From: Comamonas suwonensis
GTDB taxonomy: Bacteria > Pseudomonadota > Gammaproteobacteria > Burkholderiales > Burkholderiaceae_C
NCBI RefSeq assembly: GCF_012844455.2
Contig: NZ_JABBCQ020000016.1
Span: 1-64,000 of the forward strand
Reading direction: 5' to 3'
Length of the DNA: 64,000 nucleotides
Shown here: positions 43,027 through 52,188 of the stretch, in pieces
How the letters are laid out: the number at the start of each line of letters is the position of its first letter
Position numbering within the stretch: the first letter of the stretch is position 1
Translations under genes and position numbers: made by a program
The notes under the pieces: model-generated
Database searches by the model: none
What the model saw: only the letters and a program-made list of their open reading frames with translations
What the model was told of the DNA's origin: nothing

Positions 43027-45030
43027 TTACGCGGGCTTTTGAGGCGTGGGGCGTGTGCGGAAAAATTGCATCGGGTGCTCTTGCATTTCCTTGGCATGCT
43101 GGTTCATCACCGACTTCTTCATCTTGCCCACCACATGCATTTCGCAGGGCTTGCAGTCAAAGCTCAGGGTCAGCTTTTCTTTGCCGTTGATGAGCTGCAG
43201 CGGCTCGGCCTTGATGGTGCCCTTGACGCCGATCACGCCCTTGGCCTGTTTGGGGCACAGGCTCATCGAGAAGCGCACGCAGTGCTTGGTGATCATCAGG
43301 CTCACTTCGCCTTCTTCTTCCTTGCTCTCGTAAGCCGCATCGATCACCTTCACGCCGTGCTTCATATAGAAGTCATGCGCCTTCTGGTTGTAGACGTTGG
43401 CCAGATAAGTCAGCGTGTCTTCAGGGAAGGGGGCTGGTGGCTCTACAGGCAGGGCGCGGGGCAGGCGCACCAGACCGTCAGCGCGGGTGGTCTCCAGCGC
43501 AGCCAGTGCCTCTCGGCGCAGCTGGTTCAGCGCAGAGGCGGGCACAAACCAGGGCTGCGACAGCGTCAGGCTGATGTCGTTGACCGAGAAGATGCTGGCG
43601 CCAAAGCGGCTCAGTTGCTCGCGCAGCGTGGCCTCGGCCTTGGCGGCGTCGGTCGCGGCTTGGTGTTCTTGCTCAATGCTGGCCGTGGCGGCAAAGCCGT
43701 CTTCATCGGTCAGCGTCAGGGTGAAACCATTGGCCGCTTCCTTGAACTCGGCCCACAGGCCAATGCGGCGTTCGCTGGATTTTTTCTCCAGCGAGCGCAC
43801 CCAGTCCATATCGCGGTTGCGGTTGATCTCCATGCCCTTGCGCAAGTCCTTGAACTCGGTCATCTCGCTGCGGGGAAACAGGCGCCAGATGCCTTTTTTG
43901 GCATGCACGCATTCCGCGCGATTGATGTGTACGCCCACCAGTTCTTTTTGCAGGTCGTAGTAGCACAGACCGTCGCCGTTGTGCAGCTCAGCGGCCTTGT
44001 CGCTGGTTTCGATCTCTAACCATTTATCCCCCACTTGAGTGACCCAGCCAATGGCGCGGCCAGGGGTCTTGGGCGTGTCGAAGGCACCGATGTCATCCTT
44101 GCGGCCGTTGACGAAGTAGTCGGTGAACTCGCGGTTGAAGTTCTGATCGGGATCGGGTTCAAAGTTGAAGGTGGTCGTGCCCGACGATGAGCGCGCCAGT
44201 GGCTGCTCGGAGAACTCGCGCTCTTCAATGATTTCGTCGAGCAGCTTGCGGTAGTGGGCCGTGATGTTCTTCACATAGCCCATGTCCTTGTAGCGGCCTT
44301 CGATCTTGAAGCTGCGTACACCGGCATCAATCAGGGCGCGCAGGTTGTCGCTCTGGTTGTTGTCCTTCATGGACAGCACATGCTTTTCGTGGGCAATGAT
44401 GCGGCCCTTGTCGTCCATCACCTCATAAGGCAGGCGGCAGGCCTGGTTGCAGTCGCCGCGGTTGGCGCTGCGGCCGGTGTGGGCGTGGGTGATGTAGCAC
44501 TGGCCTGAGTAGGCGACGCACAGCGCGCCGTGGATAAAGAATTCAATCGAGGTGCTGGGCGACAAGGTCTTGTGGATGGCCTTGATTTGCTGCAGATCCA
44601 GCTCGCGCGCCAGCACGATTTGCGACAGGCCTGCATCTTGCAGAAAACGCGCTTTTTCGGGCGTGCGGATGTCGGTCTGGGTGGAGGCGTGCAGCTGGAT
44701 GGGGGGCAGATCGAGCTCCAGCAGACCCATGTCCTGAATGATCAGTGCATCGGCGCCCAGGTTGTACATATCCCAGGCCATCTGGCGCGCGCCTTCCAGC
44801 TCGTCGTCACGCAAGATGGTGTTGAGCGTGATGAAGATACGGCTGCCAAAGCGGTGGGCGTGCTTGATGAGCCGCTCCATATCACGGATGTCATTGCCCG
44901 CCGTGGCACGCGCACCAAAGGCCGGGCCGCCGATATAGACGGCGTCTGCTCCGTGGTTGATGGCTTCAATGCCGATATCGGCATCGCGGGCCGGGGACAG
45001 GAGTTCGAGCTGGTGGGGCAGGAGAGACAT
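43027..45030 (-). CDS. rlhA: 23S rRNA 5-hydroxycytidine C2501 synthase (peptidase U32 family)
   Basis: A 667-residue U32-family protein matching E. coli RlhA (YdcP) along its length: LELLSPARDADIGIEAI, HGADAVYIGGPAFGAR, LHASTQTDIRTPEKA, FFIHGALCVAYSGQCYI, SANRGDCNQACRLPYEV, FKIEGRYKDMGYVKNITAHY, and the C-terminal KQAKG...FDCKPCEMHV. The family's conserved cysteines are present and probably bind an iron-sulfur cluster. It hydroxylates C2501 in the ribosomal peptidyl-transferase centre, using prephenate-derived input in E. coli. It is monocistronic with its own terminator. Confidence 0.93.
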   Translation of the reverse strand: MSLLPHQLELLSPARDADIGIEAINHGADAVYIGGPAFGARATAGNDIRDMERLIKHAHRFGSRIFITLNTILRDDELEGARQMAWDMYNLGADALIIQDMGLLELDLPPIQLHASTQTDIRTPEKARFLQDAGLSQIVLARELDLQQIKAIHKTLSPSTSIEFFIHGALCVAYSGQCYITHAHTGRSANRGDCNQACRLPYEVMDDKGRIIAHEKHVLSMKDNNQSDNLRALIDAGVRSFKIEGRYKDMGYVKNITAHYRKLLDEIIEEREFSEQPLARSSSGTTTFNFEPDPDQNFNREFTDYFVNGRKDDIGAFDTPKTPGRAIGWVTQVGDKWLEIETSDKAAELHNGDGLCYYDLQKELVGVHINRAECVHAKKGIWRLFPRSEMTEFKDLRKGMEINRNRDMDWVRSLEKKSSERRIGLWAEFKEAANGFTLTLTDEDGFAATASIEQEHQAATDAAKAEATLREQLSRFGASIFSVNDISLTLSQPWFVPASALNQLRREALAALETTRADGLVRLPRALPVEPPAPFPEDTLTYLANVYNQKAHDFYMKHGVKVIDAAYESKEEEGEVSLMITKHCVRFSMSLCPKQAKGVIGVKGTIKAEPLQLINGKEKLTLSFDCKPCEMHVVGKMKKSVMNQHAKEMQEHPMQFFRTRPTPQKPA

Positions 45031-45146
45031 AGGGGCGGGATTATCTCAGGAAGGCACAGTTGCAGCGCTGCGGTGGGGCATGGCCTGTCAACACACGGTG
45101 ATCAAGACATGTTCAAATCCCCAGGTCGCAACTGCCGGATTCCATC

Positions 45147-45395
45147 ATGAGAGCTGTCTTTGGGGTGCTCAGCCTTGTCATCGTGCTGGCGGTGGTGGGA
45201 GTGCTGGCCCAGAAAAGCTGGCAAAGCAGCCAGGAAAGTCTGGCCCGCCAGACCCCGTCTTTGCCCGCAGGGCACAATCAAGGCTCTGAGGCCGCAAATG
45301 TGCGTGAGCACAGTCAGCAGGTCCAGCAGCAATATCGCCAGCAGCTTGAGTCCGCGCTCAATGCGCAGCGTCCCATGCCTGACCGGGCACCCTGA
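45147..45395 (+). CDS. Small single-pass membrane protein
   Basis: An 82-residue protein. Residues 1-21 (MRAVFGVLSLVIVLAVVGVLA) form a hydrophobic anchor or uncleaved signal, followed by a Gln/Ser-rich, coiled-coil-like periplasmic part (REHSQQVQQQYRQQLESAL). No lipobox and no known domain. It lies between rlhA (divergent) and a binding-protein gene. Homologues with this layout are usually unannotated; the function is unknown. Confidence 0.65.
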   Translation: MRAVFGVLSLVIVLAVVGVLAQKSWQSSQESLARQTPSLPAGHNQGSEAANVREHSQQVQQQYRQQLESALNAQRPMPDRAP

Positions 45396-45461
45396 TCTCA
45401 CCGCCAAGCCTGCAGCGCTCAGGCCGGTGTGCCAGCCTCTTGTTTCATCCTAGGAGAAAGC

Positions 45462-46661
45462 ATGTCCATGACTGTTCGTGCGGCCCTGAGCCGTTGTATC
45501 CATATCCCATCCGTTCTGGCACTGGCTGCAACAGGCCTGCCACTGATGCCTATGGCGTATGCAGCAGGTGCGGCCGATGCGAACAAGCCTCTGGTGGTGC
45601 GAATTGCCCATGGCGGCCCGGTCTCTGGCCCTATCGCTGCTTTAGGCAAGGATGAAGAAAACGGCGTGCGCATGGCGATTGAAGATCTCAATGCCCGCAA
45701 GCTGCAGCTGGGCGGCCGCAATGTGCAGTGGAAGCTGGAAGCCGGTGACGATGCCGGTGATCCCGGTCAGGCCACTTCACTGGCACGCATGTTCTGCGAC
45801 AAGAAGGTGGCCGCAGTGGTTGGCCACCTGCAGTCCGGCACCACGCTGCCTGCCGCCAAGATTTACAACGAATGCGGCATCCCCAACATCACGCCCGCAG
45901 CCACCAACCCCGCCATTACTGACGTGGGTTATGACGATACCTTCCGTGTCATCGCTAGCGACAGAGCTATGGTCGACGCCTTGCTGGATTACGCCGTCAA
46001 GCATCAGGGTGTCAAGCGCGTAGCCATCATTGATGATCGCACTGCCTATGGACAGGGCATCGTCAAGCTGTTTGAAACGGCCGCTGCCGAGCGCGATGTG
46101 CAGATTGTGGATAAGCAGTACACCAGCGACAAGGCGACGCAGTTCTCGTCCATCCTCACGGCCATCAAGCGCCATAAGCCCGATGCGATTTTCTTTGCGG
46201 GGCTCGATGCACAGGCGGGCCCCATCCTGCGCCAGATGTCGCAGTTGGCGATGAATCAGGTCAAATTTCTGGGCGGCGACGCCCAATGTTCCGAGCGCCT
46301 GCCGGTAATGGCCGACAAGGCCCCCGCACTCAAGAGTGTGGTCTGCGTGATGAGCGGCAACTCGCTGGCCGGCATGCCCGGGGGCCCGGCGTGGAAGCAG
46401 AAATATGACCAGCGCTTCCCCGGCCAATATCAGGTTTACAGCCCTTATGCGTATGACGCCACCATGGTGCTGGCGCATGCCATGATCAGCGCGGATTCTG
46501 TTCACCCCGAAGCCTATCTTCCCCGCCTGCGCCAGACGCATTACGAAGGTGTGACCGGCACGATTGCATTTGATTCGCAAGGCGAGCTGGAGAACCCGCG
46601 CGTCACGCTTTACGGCTATGCCTCGGGCGAACGCAAAGAGCTGGTGGTGCCGGGCCGTTGA
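45462..46661 (+). CDS. Branched-chain amino acid ABC transporter substrate-binding protein (LivJ-like)
   Basis: A 399-residue periplasmic binding protein. The signal peptide runs to about AYA-A (residue 35). The mature protein has the type I binding fold: RIAHGGPVSGPIAALGKDEENGVRMAIEDLNARK, GDPGQATSLARMF, VVGHLQSGTTLPAA, VIASDRAMVDALLDYAV and DDRTAYGQGIVKLF. TAGGAGAAAG precedes the ATG at 45462. No permease or ATPase genes are adjacent, so it is an orphan binding protein that would share a transporter encoded elsewhere. The ligand may be an amino acid or another small anion. Confidence 0.9.
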   Translation: MSMTVRAALSRCIHIPSVLALAATGLPLMPMAYAAGAADANKPLVVRIAHGGPVSGPIAALGKDEENGVRMAIEDLNARKLQLGGRNVQWKLEAGDDAGDPGQATSLARMFCDKKVAAVVGHLQSGTTLPAAKIYNECGIPNITPAATNPAITDVGYDDTFRVIASDRAMVDALLDYAVKHQGVKRVAIIDDRTAYGQGIVKLFETAAAERDVQIVDKQYTSDKATQFSSILTAIKRHKPDAIFFAGLDAQAGPILRQMSQLAMNQVKFLGGDAQCSERLPVMADKAPALKSVVCVMSGNSLAGMPGGPAWKQKYDQRFPGQYQVYSPYAYDATMVLAHAMISADSVHPEAYLPRLRQTHYEGVTGTIAFDSQGELENPRVTLYGYASGERKELVVPGR

Positions 46662-46676
46662 AACTAGTTTTTTTGA

Positions 46677-48101
<1,425 letters not shown>

Positions 48102-48170
48102 TCTGCAGTCCATGCTGCAGATCATTGATCTGAACTCTTGAATCTGCGGATTCACCACCCTTTCACGGAG

Positions 48171-48191
48171 CATGCAACCAGCGGTTGCATG
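48171..48191 (+). promoter_or_regulatory. Inverted repeat over the start of the LD-carboxypeptidase gene
   Basis: CATGCAACC/GGTTGCATG is a perfect 9-bp inverted repeat with a 3-base loop. An ATG inside it (48172), seven bases from ACGGAG, would encode only MQPAVA before stopping at 48190-48192, while the long gene uses a TTG at 48185 in another frame. The hairpin could mask the start codon, and the mini-ORF could couple translation. Function inferred. Confidence 0.45.
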
Positions 48192-49336
48192 AAAAGGCTT
48201 TGGCAACCTCGCGCAAATCCCCGGCATCCAGCCACGATCACGCACACCAGCACTCGCACGAAAACGGCCATGAAGAACATGTGCACGACGAGCATTGCGG
48301 CCATGAACACCACGCGCACCACGGCCATCACGATCATGTGCACAGCGTCGACGGCAGCTGCTGCGGCCATGATCACAGCCATGGCTCCAGGCACATCTAT
48401 ATCTACTCGCCCTCGGGTGCGGTGCGCGACAAGGCCGCCTTCAAGCGCGGTATCAAGCAGCTGGAGGCTCTGGGCCATGAGGTGGAAGTGGACGTTGACG
48501 CACTGACCAGCAGCCAGCGCTTTGCGGGTGACGATGCCACGCGGCTGGCCGCGATTCACCGCGCAGCCGCCAGCGGCGCCGATGTGGCGCTGATCTCGCG
48601 CGGCGGTTACGGCCTCACGCGTATCCTGCCCGGCATCAAGTACAAGACCGTGGCCAAGGCCATCGCCAACGGCACCAAGTTTGTGGGTCTAAGCGACTTC
48701 ACCGCCTTCCAGTTGGCCATGCTGGCCCAGACGGGTGCGACCACCTGGGCGGGTCCCGCTCTCAACGCCGATTTTGGTGTGGACGCCAAGAAAACGGGTG
48801 AGCCCGTGGACGACATCATGCTCGACTGTTTTGAGGATTTGCTCAGCGGTCAGGGCGAGGGCGCAGGCTGGCAAATGCCCAAGATTGGCGAGCTGCCCAA
48901 CGGCAAGCCACAACTCAAGGACTTCTATGTGCCCGGCGCTGCCACGCTGTGGGGGGGTAATCTGGCGGTGCTGGTGTCCCTGCTGGGAACACCGTACTTC
49001 CCGCAGATTGATGGCGGTATTCTGTTTATTGAAGACGTGGGCGAGCACCCCTACAAGATTGAGCGCATGCTGACCCAGTTGCTGCTGGCTGGCGTGCTGC
49101 AAAAGCAAAAGGCCATCGTGTTTGGCCAGTTCACCGAGTTCAAGCTCACCACGCACGACAAGGGCTTCAAGCTGCAGACCGTCATCGACTGGCTGCGCAT
49201 GCAGATCAAGCGCCCCGTGCTGCAAGGCCTGCCGTTTGGTCATGTGCCGACCAAGGTACTGCTGCCCGTGGGCGCGCAAGTGTCTTTGTCCGTAGAGGGT
49301 CGTGACGCTCTGATCTACTGGGGTCATACTCATTAA
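48185..49336 (+). CDS. LD-carboxypeptidase (peptidase S66) with histidine-rich N-terminus
   Basis: A 383-residue protein. Residues 17-70 hold 22 His and 3 Cys, a typical metal-binding tract. The remainder is an S66 LD-carboxypeptidase: SRGGYGLTRILPGI, nucleophile Ser in GLSDFTAF (about S170), Glu in FIEDVGEHPYK and His in PFGHVP. S66 enzymes trim the terminal D-Ala of murein tetrapeptides or act on peptide antibiotics. There is no signal peptide, so it is cytoplasmic, as LdcA is. TTG 48185 is the only start that keeps the His tract; an internal GTG would shorten it. E. coli LdcA has no such tract. Confidence 0.82.
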   Translation: MHEKALATSRKSPASSHDHAHQHSHENGHEEHVHDEHCGHEHHAHHGHHDHVHSVDGSCCGHDHSHGSRHIYIYSPSGAVRDKAAFKRGIKQLEALGHEVEVDVDALTSSQRFAGDDATRLAAIHRAAASGADVALISRGGYGLTRILPGIKYKTVAKAIANGTKFVGLSDFTAFQLAMLAQTGATTWAGPALNADFGVDAKKTGEPVDDIMLDCFEDLLSGQGEGAGWQMPKIGELPNGKPQLKDFYVPGAATLWGGNLAVLVSLLGTPYFPQIDGGILFIEDVGEHPYKIERMLTQLLLAGVLQKQKAIVFGQFTEFKLTTHDKGFKLQTVIDWLRMQIKRPVLQGLPFGHVPTKVLLPVGAQVSLSVEGRDALIYWGHTH

Positions 49337-49375
49337 TTGATAGCTGCTAGCGCTTGCTGAATAAGCGCTGCGGCC
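49337..49375. repeat. Comamonadaceae TTGATAGCTGCTAGCGCTT intergenic repeat
   Basis: Starts on the base after the LD-carboxypeptidase stop: TTGATAGCTGCTAGCGCTT, a short spacer, then AAGCGCTGCGGC. Same family as 33410-33450 and, inverted, 60292-60330. Confidence 0.75.
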
Positions 49376-49409
49376 TGTTTTTAATGAAATAGAGAAGGAA
49401 TGGGCTGGC

Positions 49410-49880
49410 ATGGGCAAAGCTGCATTGCAATGGACCGATGAGATGCTGGCCCAGCTGGGCCGCGAAAAAGATGCTGTGTTGGCCGAGCGCTGGGGCACAT
49501 CGGCCAAGACTGTGAACCTCAAGCGCAATGCGATGGGGATTGCGGCTTTTGGACACTTTCAGTGGACGCCTGAGGCCATTGCGTTGCTGGGCAGCGAGTC
49601 AGATGCCGAGCTGGCCAGGCAACTGGGCATCAGCAAAGCCAGCGTAGTGGCCAAGCGCGGTGAGCTGGGTATTGCTTCTGTAACCGCTGCAGGCATCGGC
49701 GCTTTTGACTGGAGCGATGCTGCGGTCGCCTTGCTCGGCACCGCATCGGATGCCAAAGTGGCCCTGCAGCTGGGCCTGAGCCGCCTGACCGTCTACAACG
49801 CCCGCATGGCCCGAGGCATTGCGGCAGCGGGCAGAGGCGGCACAGGCTCATCGGCGGAAGACCTTACCAGCCAGCCATGA
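49410..49880 (+). CDS. Protein with three tandem helix-turn-helix-like repeats
   Basis: A 156-residue protein not recognised as a named family. Three copies of a 40-odd-residue unit begin at W8, W52 and W101: W-(T/S)-x4-ALLG-x3-DA-x-LA-x2-LG-(I/L)S-x3-V-x3-R-x3-GIA. Each looks like a short tri-helical DNA-binding unit (SDAELARQLGISKASVVAKR is a clear helix-turn-helix). The tail (GRGGTGSSAEDLTSQP) is disordered. GAAGGA lies ahead of the ATG. Its stop overlaps the next start (ATGA), tying it to the large membrane protein. I infer DNA binding from the repeats only. Confidence 0.8.
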   Translation: MGKAALQWTDEMLAQLGREKDAVLAERWGTSAKTVNLKRNAMGIAAFGHFQWTPEAIALLGSESDAELARQLGISKASVVAKRGELGIASVTAAGIGAFDWSDAAVALLGTASDAKVALQLGLSRLTVYNARMARGIAAAGRGGTGSSAEDLTSQP

Positions 49881-51670
49881 GTGCAAGCCGCCAGCCAGAT
49901 GCCAAATGGATGCGCGCCATGCCCTTGTGGGCAGTGCGTACGGTGCTTCTGGGCTTGCTCTGGTTGGCCGCGTTGGCCGGTTTTTCTCACTTTCTGACAA
50001 GGCTGCCGCCATGGGGCTGGCTGTTTGCCGTATTGCTGCTGGCACTGTTGCCTGCATGGGGCCTGTGGCTGGCCTTCATGCTGCGCAAAAAGCTGCTGCA
50101 CTTTCAATTTTCACCACAGGGGCGCATCGCGCGCTGGTTTTCAGGCGGCTGGTGGCCAGCCTGCAAGGCATTGGTGCTGGCCTTGCTGCTGTGCACGGCA
50201 ACGCTCTGGCAATCATGGTTTCTGGCATTTTGGGAGTGGGCGCTGCTGGCTTGCGCCCCTTTGCTGTATGTCGCCTGGGCTGGGTGGGCGCAGCGCAAGC
50301 TGGCCCTTGAATTTTCCTCTTCAGCCTTTGCGTGGGCGTGGAGCCAGCGCATGGCTCAATGGCTGCTGCTGGGGATTCTGGGTAGCGCCTGGTTGTATGG
50401 CATGGCCCGCCAGCAAGACTTTGGCCGTGTGCTTTCTACCGGCACGGAGCCTGCGGTATTGAATGTGGCTTTGAGTCAAATTCACGCGGCGCCTTCGGGA
50501 CTGGTGCGCTGGGGGCTGGATGCTTTGCTGGCTGTGCAGATCGCTGGCGGTGCGCTGGCCGATTTACCGCAAACACCTGCGCTGCGCTGGCTGTTGCTGG
50601 CGTTGTTGGGGCCGGTGGGTGTGTTGCTGTGCATGGGCAGCGCCATGCAGGGGGCGTCAGGATCGGCGGCTATTCTTCGGCAGGCCAGGCCGCCGCAGGC
50701 TGCTGGCTCTGCAGTGCATAGCGCTCCGTTGCTGGCACTGGTGGCGGTGCTGGTTCTGGGCATTCTGGTTCAGACCACCGCCAGTGTGGATGGACTGGCA
50801 CGCCAGCACGAGAGCCCGCTGGCGCTCAAACCGCTGATCGAATGCGAGCGCATTGGCCAGCAGCTCTACACCCTTGGGACGCTGGAGGCGACATGCAAGC
50901 AGGCCTTGGAAATACTAGGGCAGGCGCAAGTCGCCAAGGCGCTGTGCCAGAGCATTCCGGCCATCAATCAGCAACTGGATGCGGCAGTGGAGCGTTATCT
51001 GGACTGGTACTTCAGTCTGGGTGCAGAGTGGGGGCGTATCTTCAGCCTGCTGACGGGCGATGTCAGTCAGTTCTTGCAGAGCAAACTGACCGAGACATTA
51101 GGCGCGACGCCCGGGCTTGAGGGCTGGATGCGGAACTTGCAGCAGCAGGCCCAGACAAGTGGAGCAGTCCTTTCACAAGGCCAGCAACAGATTCAGGAAA
51201 CGCTGGCTCGCCACCATCTGGCGCTGGATGCGAACCAATGCCGGGTGCGGGCCGATGTGCCTCAACTGCCCGCACTGGATTTGCTGGGCAATGCTCGCCA
51301 GCGCCTGACGGCCAGTGCAGTAGCAGGCACAGGGGCTGGCGCTTTTGCGGCGGTGGTCGCAGGCAAGGCCATGGCCAAAACCTCTATGAAAGCCGCAAGC
51401 AAGGTGCTGGCCAAAGCCGCCGCCAAGCAGGGGCTGGGCAAGGCAGGCGCTGCGGTGGCCGGTGCGGCTGTGGGATCGGTGGTGCCTGGCATTGGTACAG
51501 CTGCGGGGGCAGTTGCCGGAGCCGTGGCAGGTGCCTTGCTGGGTGTGGGCATTGACTGGGCTGCGCTATACGCCGAGGAGCTGCTGACCCGGGACGCCAT
51601 GCGCGAGGATTTGTGCACGGCGCTGAAAGAGCAGCTTCAGGCAGTGAGTCAGGTCATGGGCTGCCCATGA
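49877..51670 (+). CDS. Large membrane protein with a C-terminal glycine zipper
   Basis: A 597-residue protein of unknown family. The first 290 residues hold about six or seven hydrophobic helices, including VLLGLLWLAALAGF, WLFAVLLLALLPAWGLWLAF and LLALVAVLVLGILV. A soluble, helical, Gln-rich part with four Cys follows (290-440). Residues about 455-545 are an Ala/Gly-rich stretch with repeated GxxxG spacing (AVAGAAVGSVVPGIGTAAG), a glycine zipper that can insert in membranes. The sequence has no signal-peptidase site. It is translationally coupled to the triple-repeat gene. Function unknown; toxin-like or envelope-stress roles are possibilities only. Confidence 0.78.
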   Translation: MSASRQPDAKWMRAMPLWAVRTVLLGLLWLAALAGFSHFLTRLPPWGWLFAVLLLALLPAWGLWLAFMLRKKLLHFQFSPQGRIARWFSGGWWPACKALVLALLLCTATLWQSWFLAFWEWALLACAPLLYVAWAGWAQRKLALEFSSSAFAWAWSQRMAQWLLLGILGSAWLYGMARQQDFGRVLSTGTEPAVLNVALSQIHAAPSGLVRWGLDALLAVQIAGGALADLPQTPALRWLLLALLGPVGVLLCMGSAMQGASGSAAILRQARPPQAAGSAVHSAPLLALVAVLVLGILVQTTASVDGLARQHESPLALKPLIECERIGQQLYTLGTLEATCKQALEILGQAQVAKALCQSIPAINQQLDAAVERYLDWYFSLGAEWGRIFSLLTGDVSQFLQSKLTETLGATPGLEGWMRNLQQQAQTSGAVLSQGQQQIQETLARHHLALDANQCRVRADVPQLPALDLLGNARQRLTASAVAGTGAGAFAAVVAGKAMAKTSMKAASKVLAKAAAKQGLGKAGAAVAGAAVGSVVPGIGTAAGAVAGAVAGALLGVGIDWAALYAEELLTRDAMREDLCTALKEQLQAVSQVMGCP

Positions 51671-51761
51671 CCGGGTCAAAAAACCTGCGACGCGGGTACT
51701 GTCTAGGGCTGCGAGCGTGCCTGCAAAGTCGTACAGTGATGATTCATTGCAGGAGTTGAAC

Positions 51762-52127
51762 ATGCTCAATTACTCCCTTATGAAACCTGAAGGAATCTTG
51801 CTGCTGGAGCCCCATGGGCCTTTGACCGAGCAGGATTTCGACGGCGTCAGCCAGGATGTAGACGCATTTCTGGAAGATCACCCCAAGCTGCACGGTGTGA
51901 TGGTTCAGGCCAAGGACTTTCCCGGTTGGGAAAACTGGGCCGGGTTCAGTGCTCATATGAACTTTGTGCGTGACCACCGCAAGCAGGTGGAGCAGGTGGC
52001 TCTGGTCACAGACAGCCATCTGGCCGGTATGGCCGAGTTCATGGGCAAGCATTTCTCGGGGGCCGAGGTTAGGCATTTTCCGTTTACCGAAGATGCCAAG
52101 GCCATGCAGTGGCTGCATTCGGCTTGA
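51762..52127 (+). CDS. SpoIIAA-like (STAS-fold) protein
   Basis: A 121-residue single-domain protein of the SpoIIAA-like family (PF11964 type): LLLEPHGPLTEQDFDGVSQDVD, LHGVMVQAKDFPGWENWAGF, HRKQVEQVALVTDSHLAGM, VRHFPFTEDAKAMQWL. The STAS-like fold binds anti-sigma partners or hydrophobic ligands in relatives, but there is no partner kinase nearby. The ATG at 51762 follows CAGGAG; upstream codons in frame lack a site. It converges on fusA across a hairpin. Confidence 0.85.
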   Translation: MLNYSLMKPEGILLLEPHGPLTEQDFDGVSQDVDAFLEDHPKLHGVMVQAKDFPGWENWAGFSAHMNFVRDHRKQVEQVALVTDSHLAGMAEFMGKHFSGAEVRHFPFTEDAKAMQWLHSA

Positions 52128-52145
52128 GTTCTGTCTGAACGGCGC

Positions 52146-52180
52146 GCCATCTCTCCCGCATTTTTAGCGGAAGAGATGGC
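52146..52180. other. Hairpin between the convergent SpoIIAA-like gene and fusA
   Basis: GCCATCTCTCCCGC and GCGGAAGAGATGGC form a 14-bp stem with one mismatch and a 7-base AT loop. There is no T-tract outside the stem, so it is a possible shared transcript end but not a classical terminator. Confidence 0.45.
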
Positions 52181-52188
52181 GGTGCTGC

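Noticed and set aside
42925..44019. Long plus-strand open frame of 364 codons
   Set aside because: It lies opposite rlhA, whose protein matches the E. coli enzyme along its length. The plus-strand translation is low-information and has no domain.
48138..48506. Thr/Met-rich frame overlapping the His-rich coding segment
   Set aside because: It is the +1 frame of the carboxypeptidase gene; the His-rich frame continues into conserved S66 motifs and this one does not.
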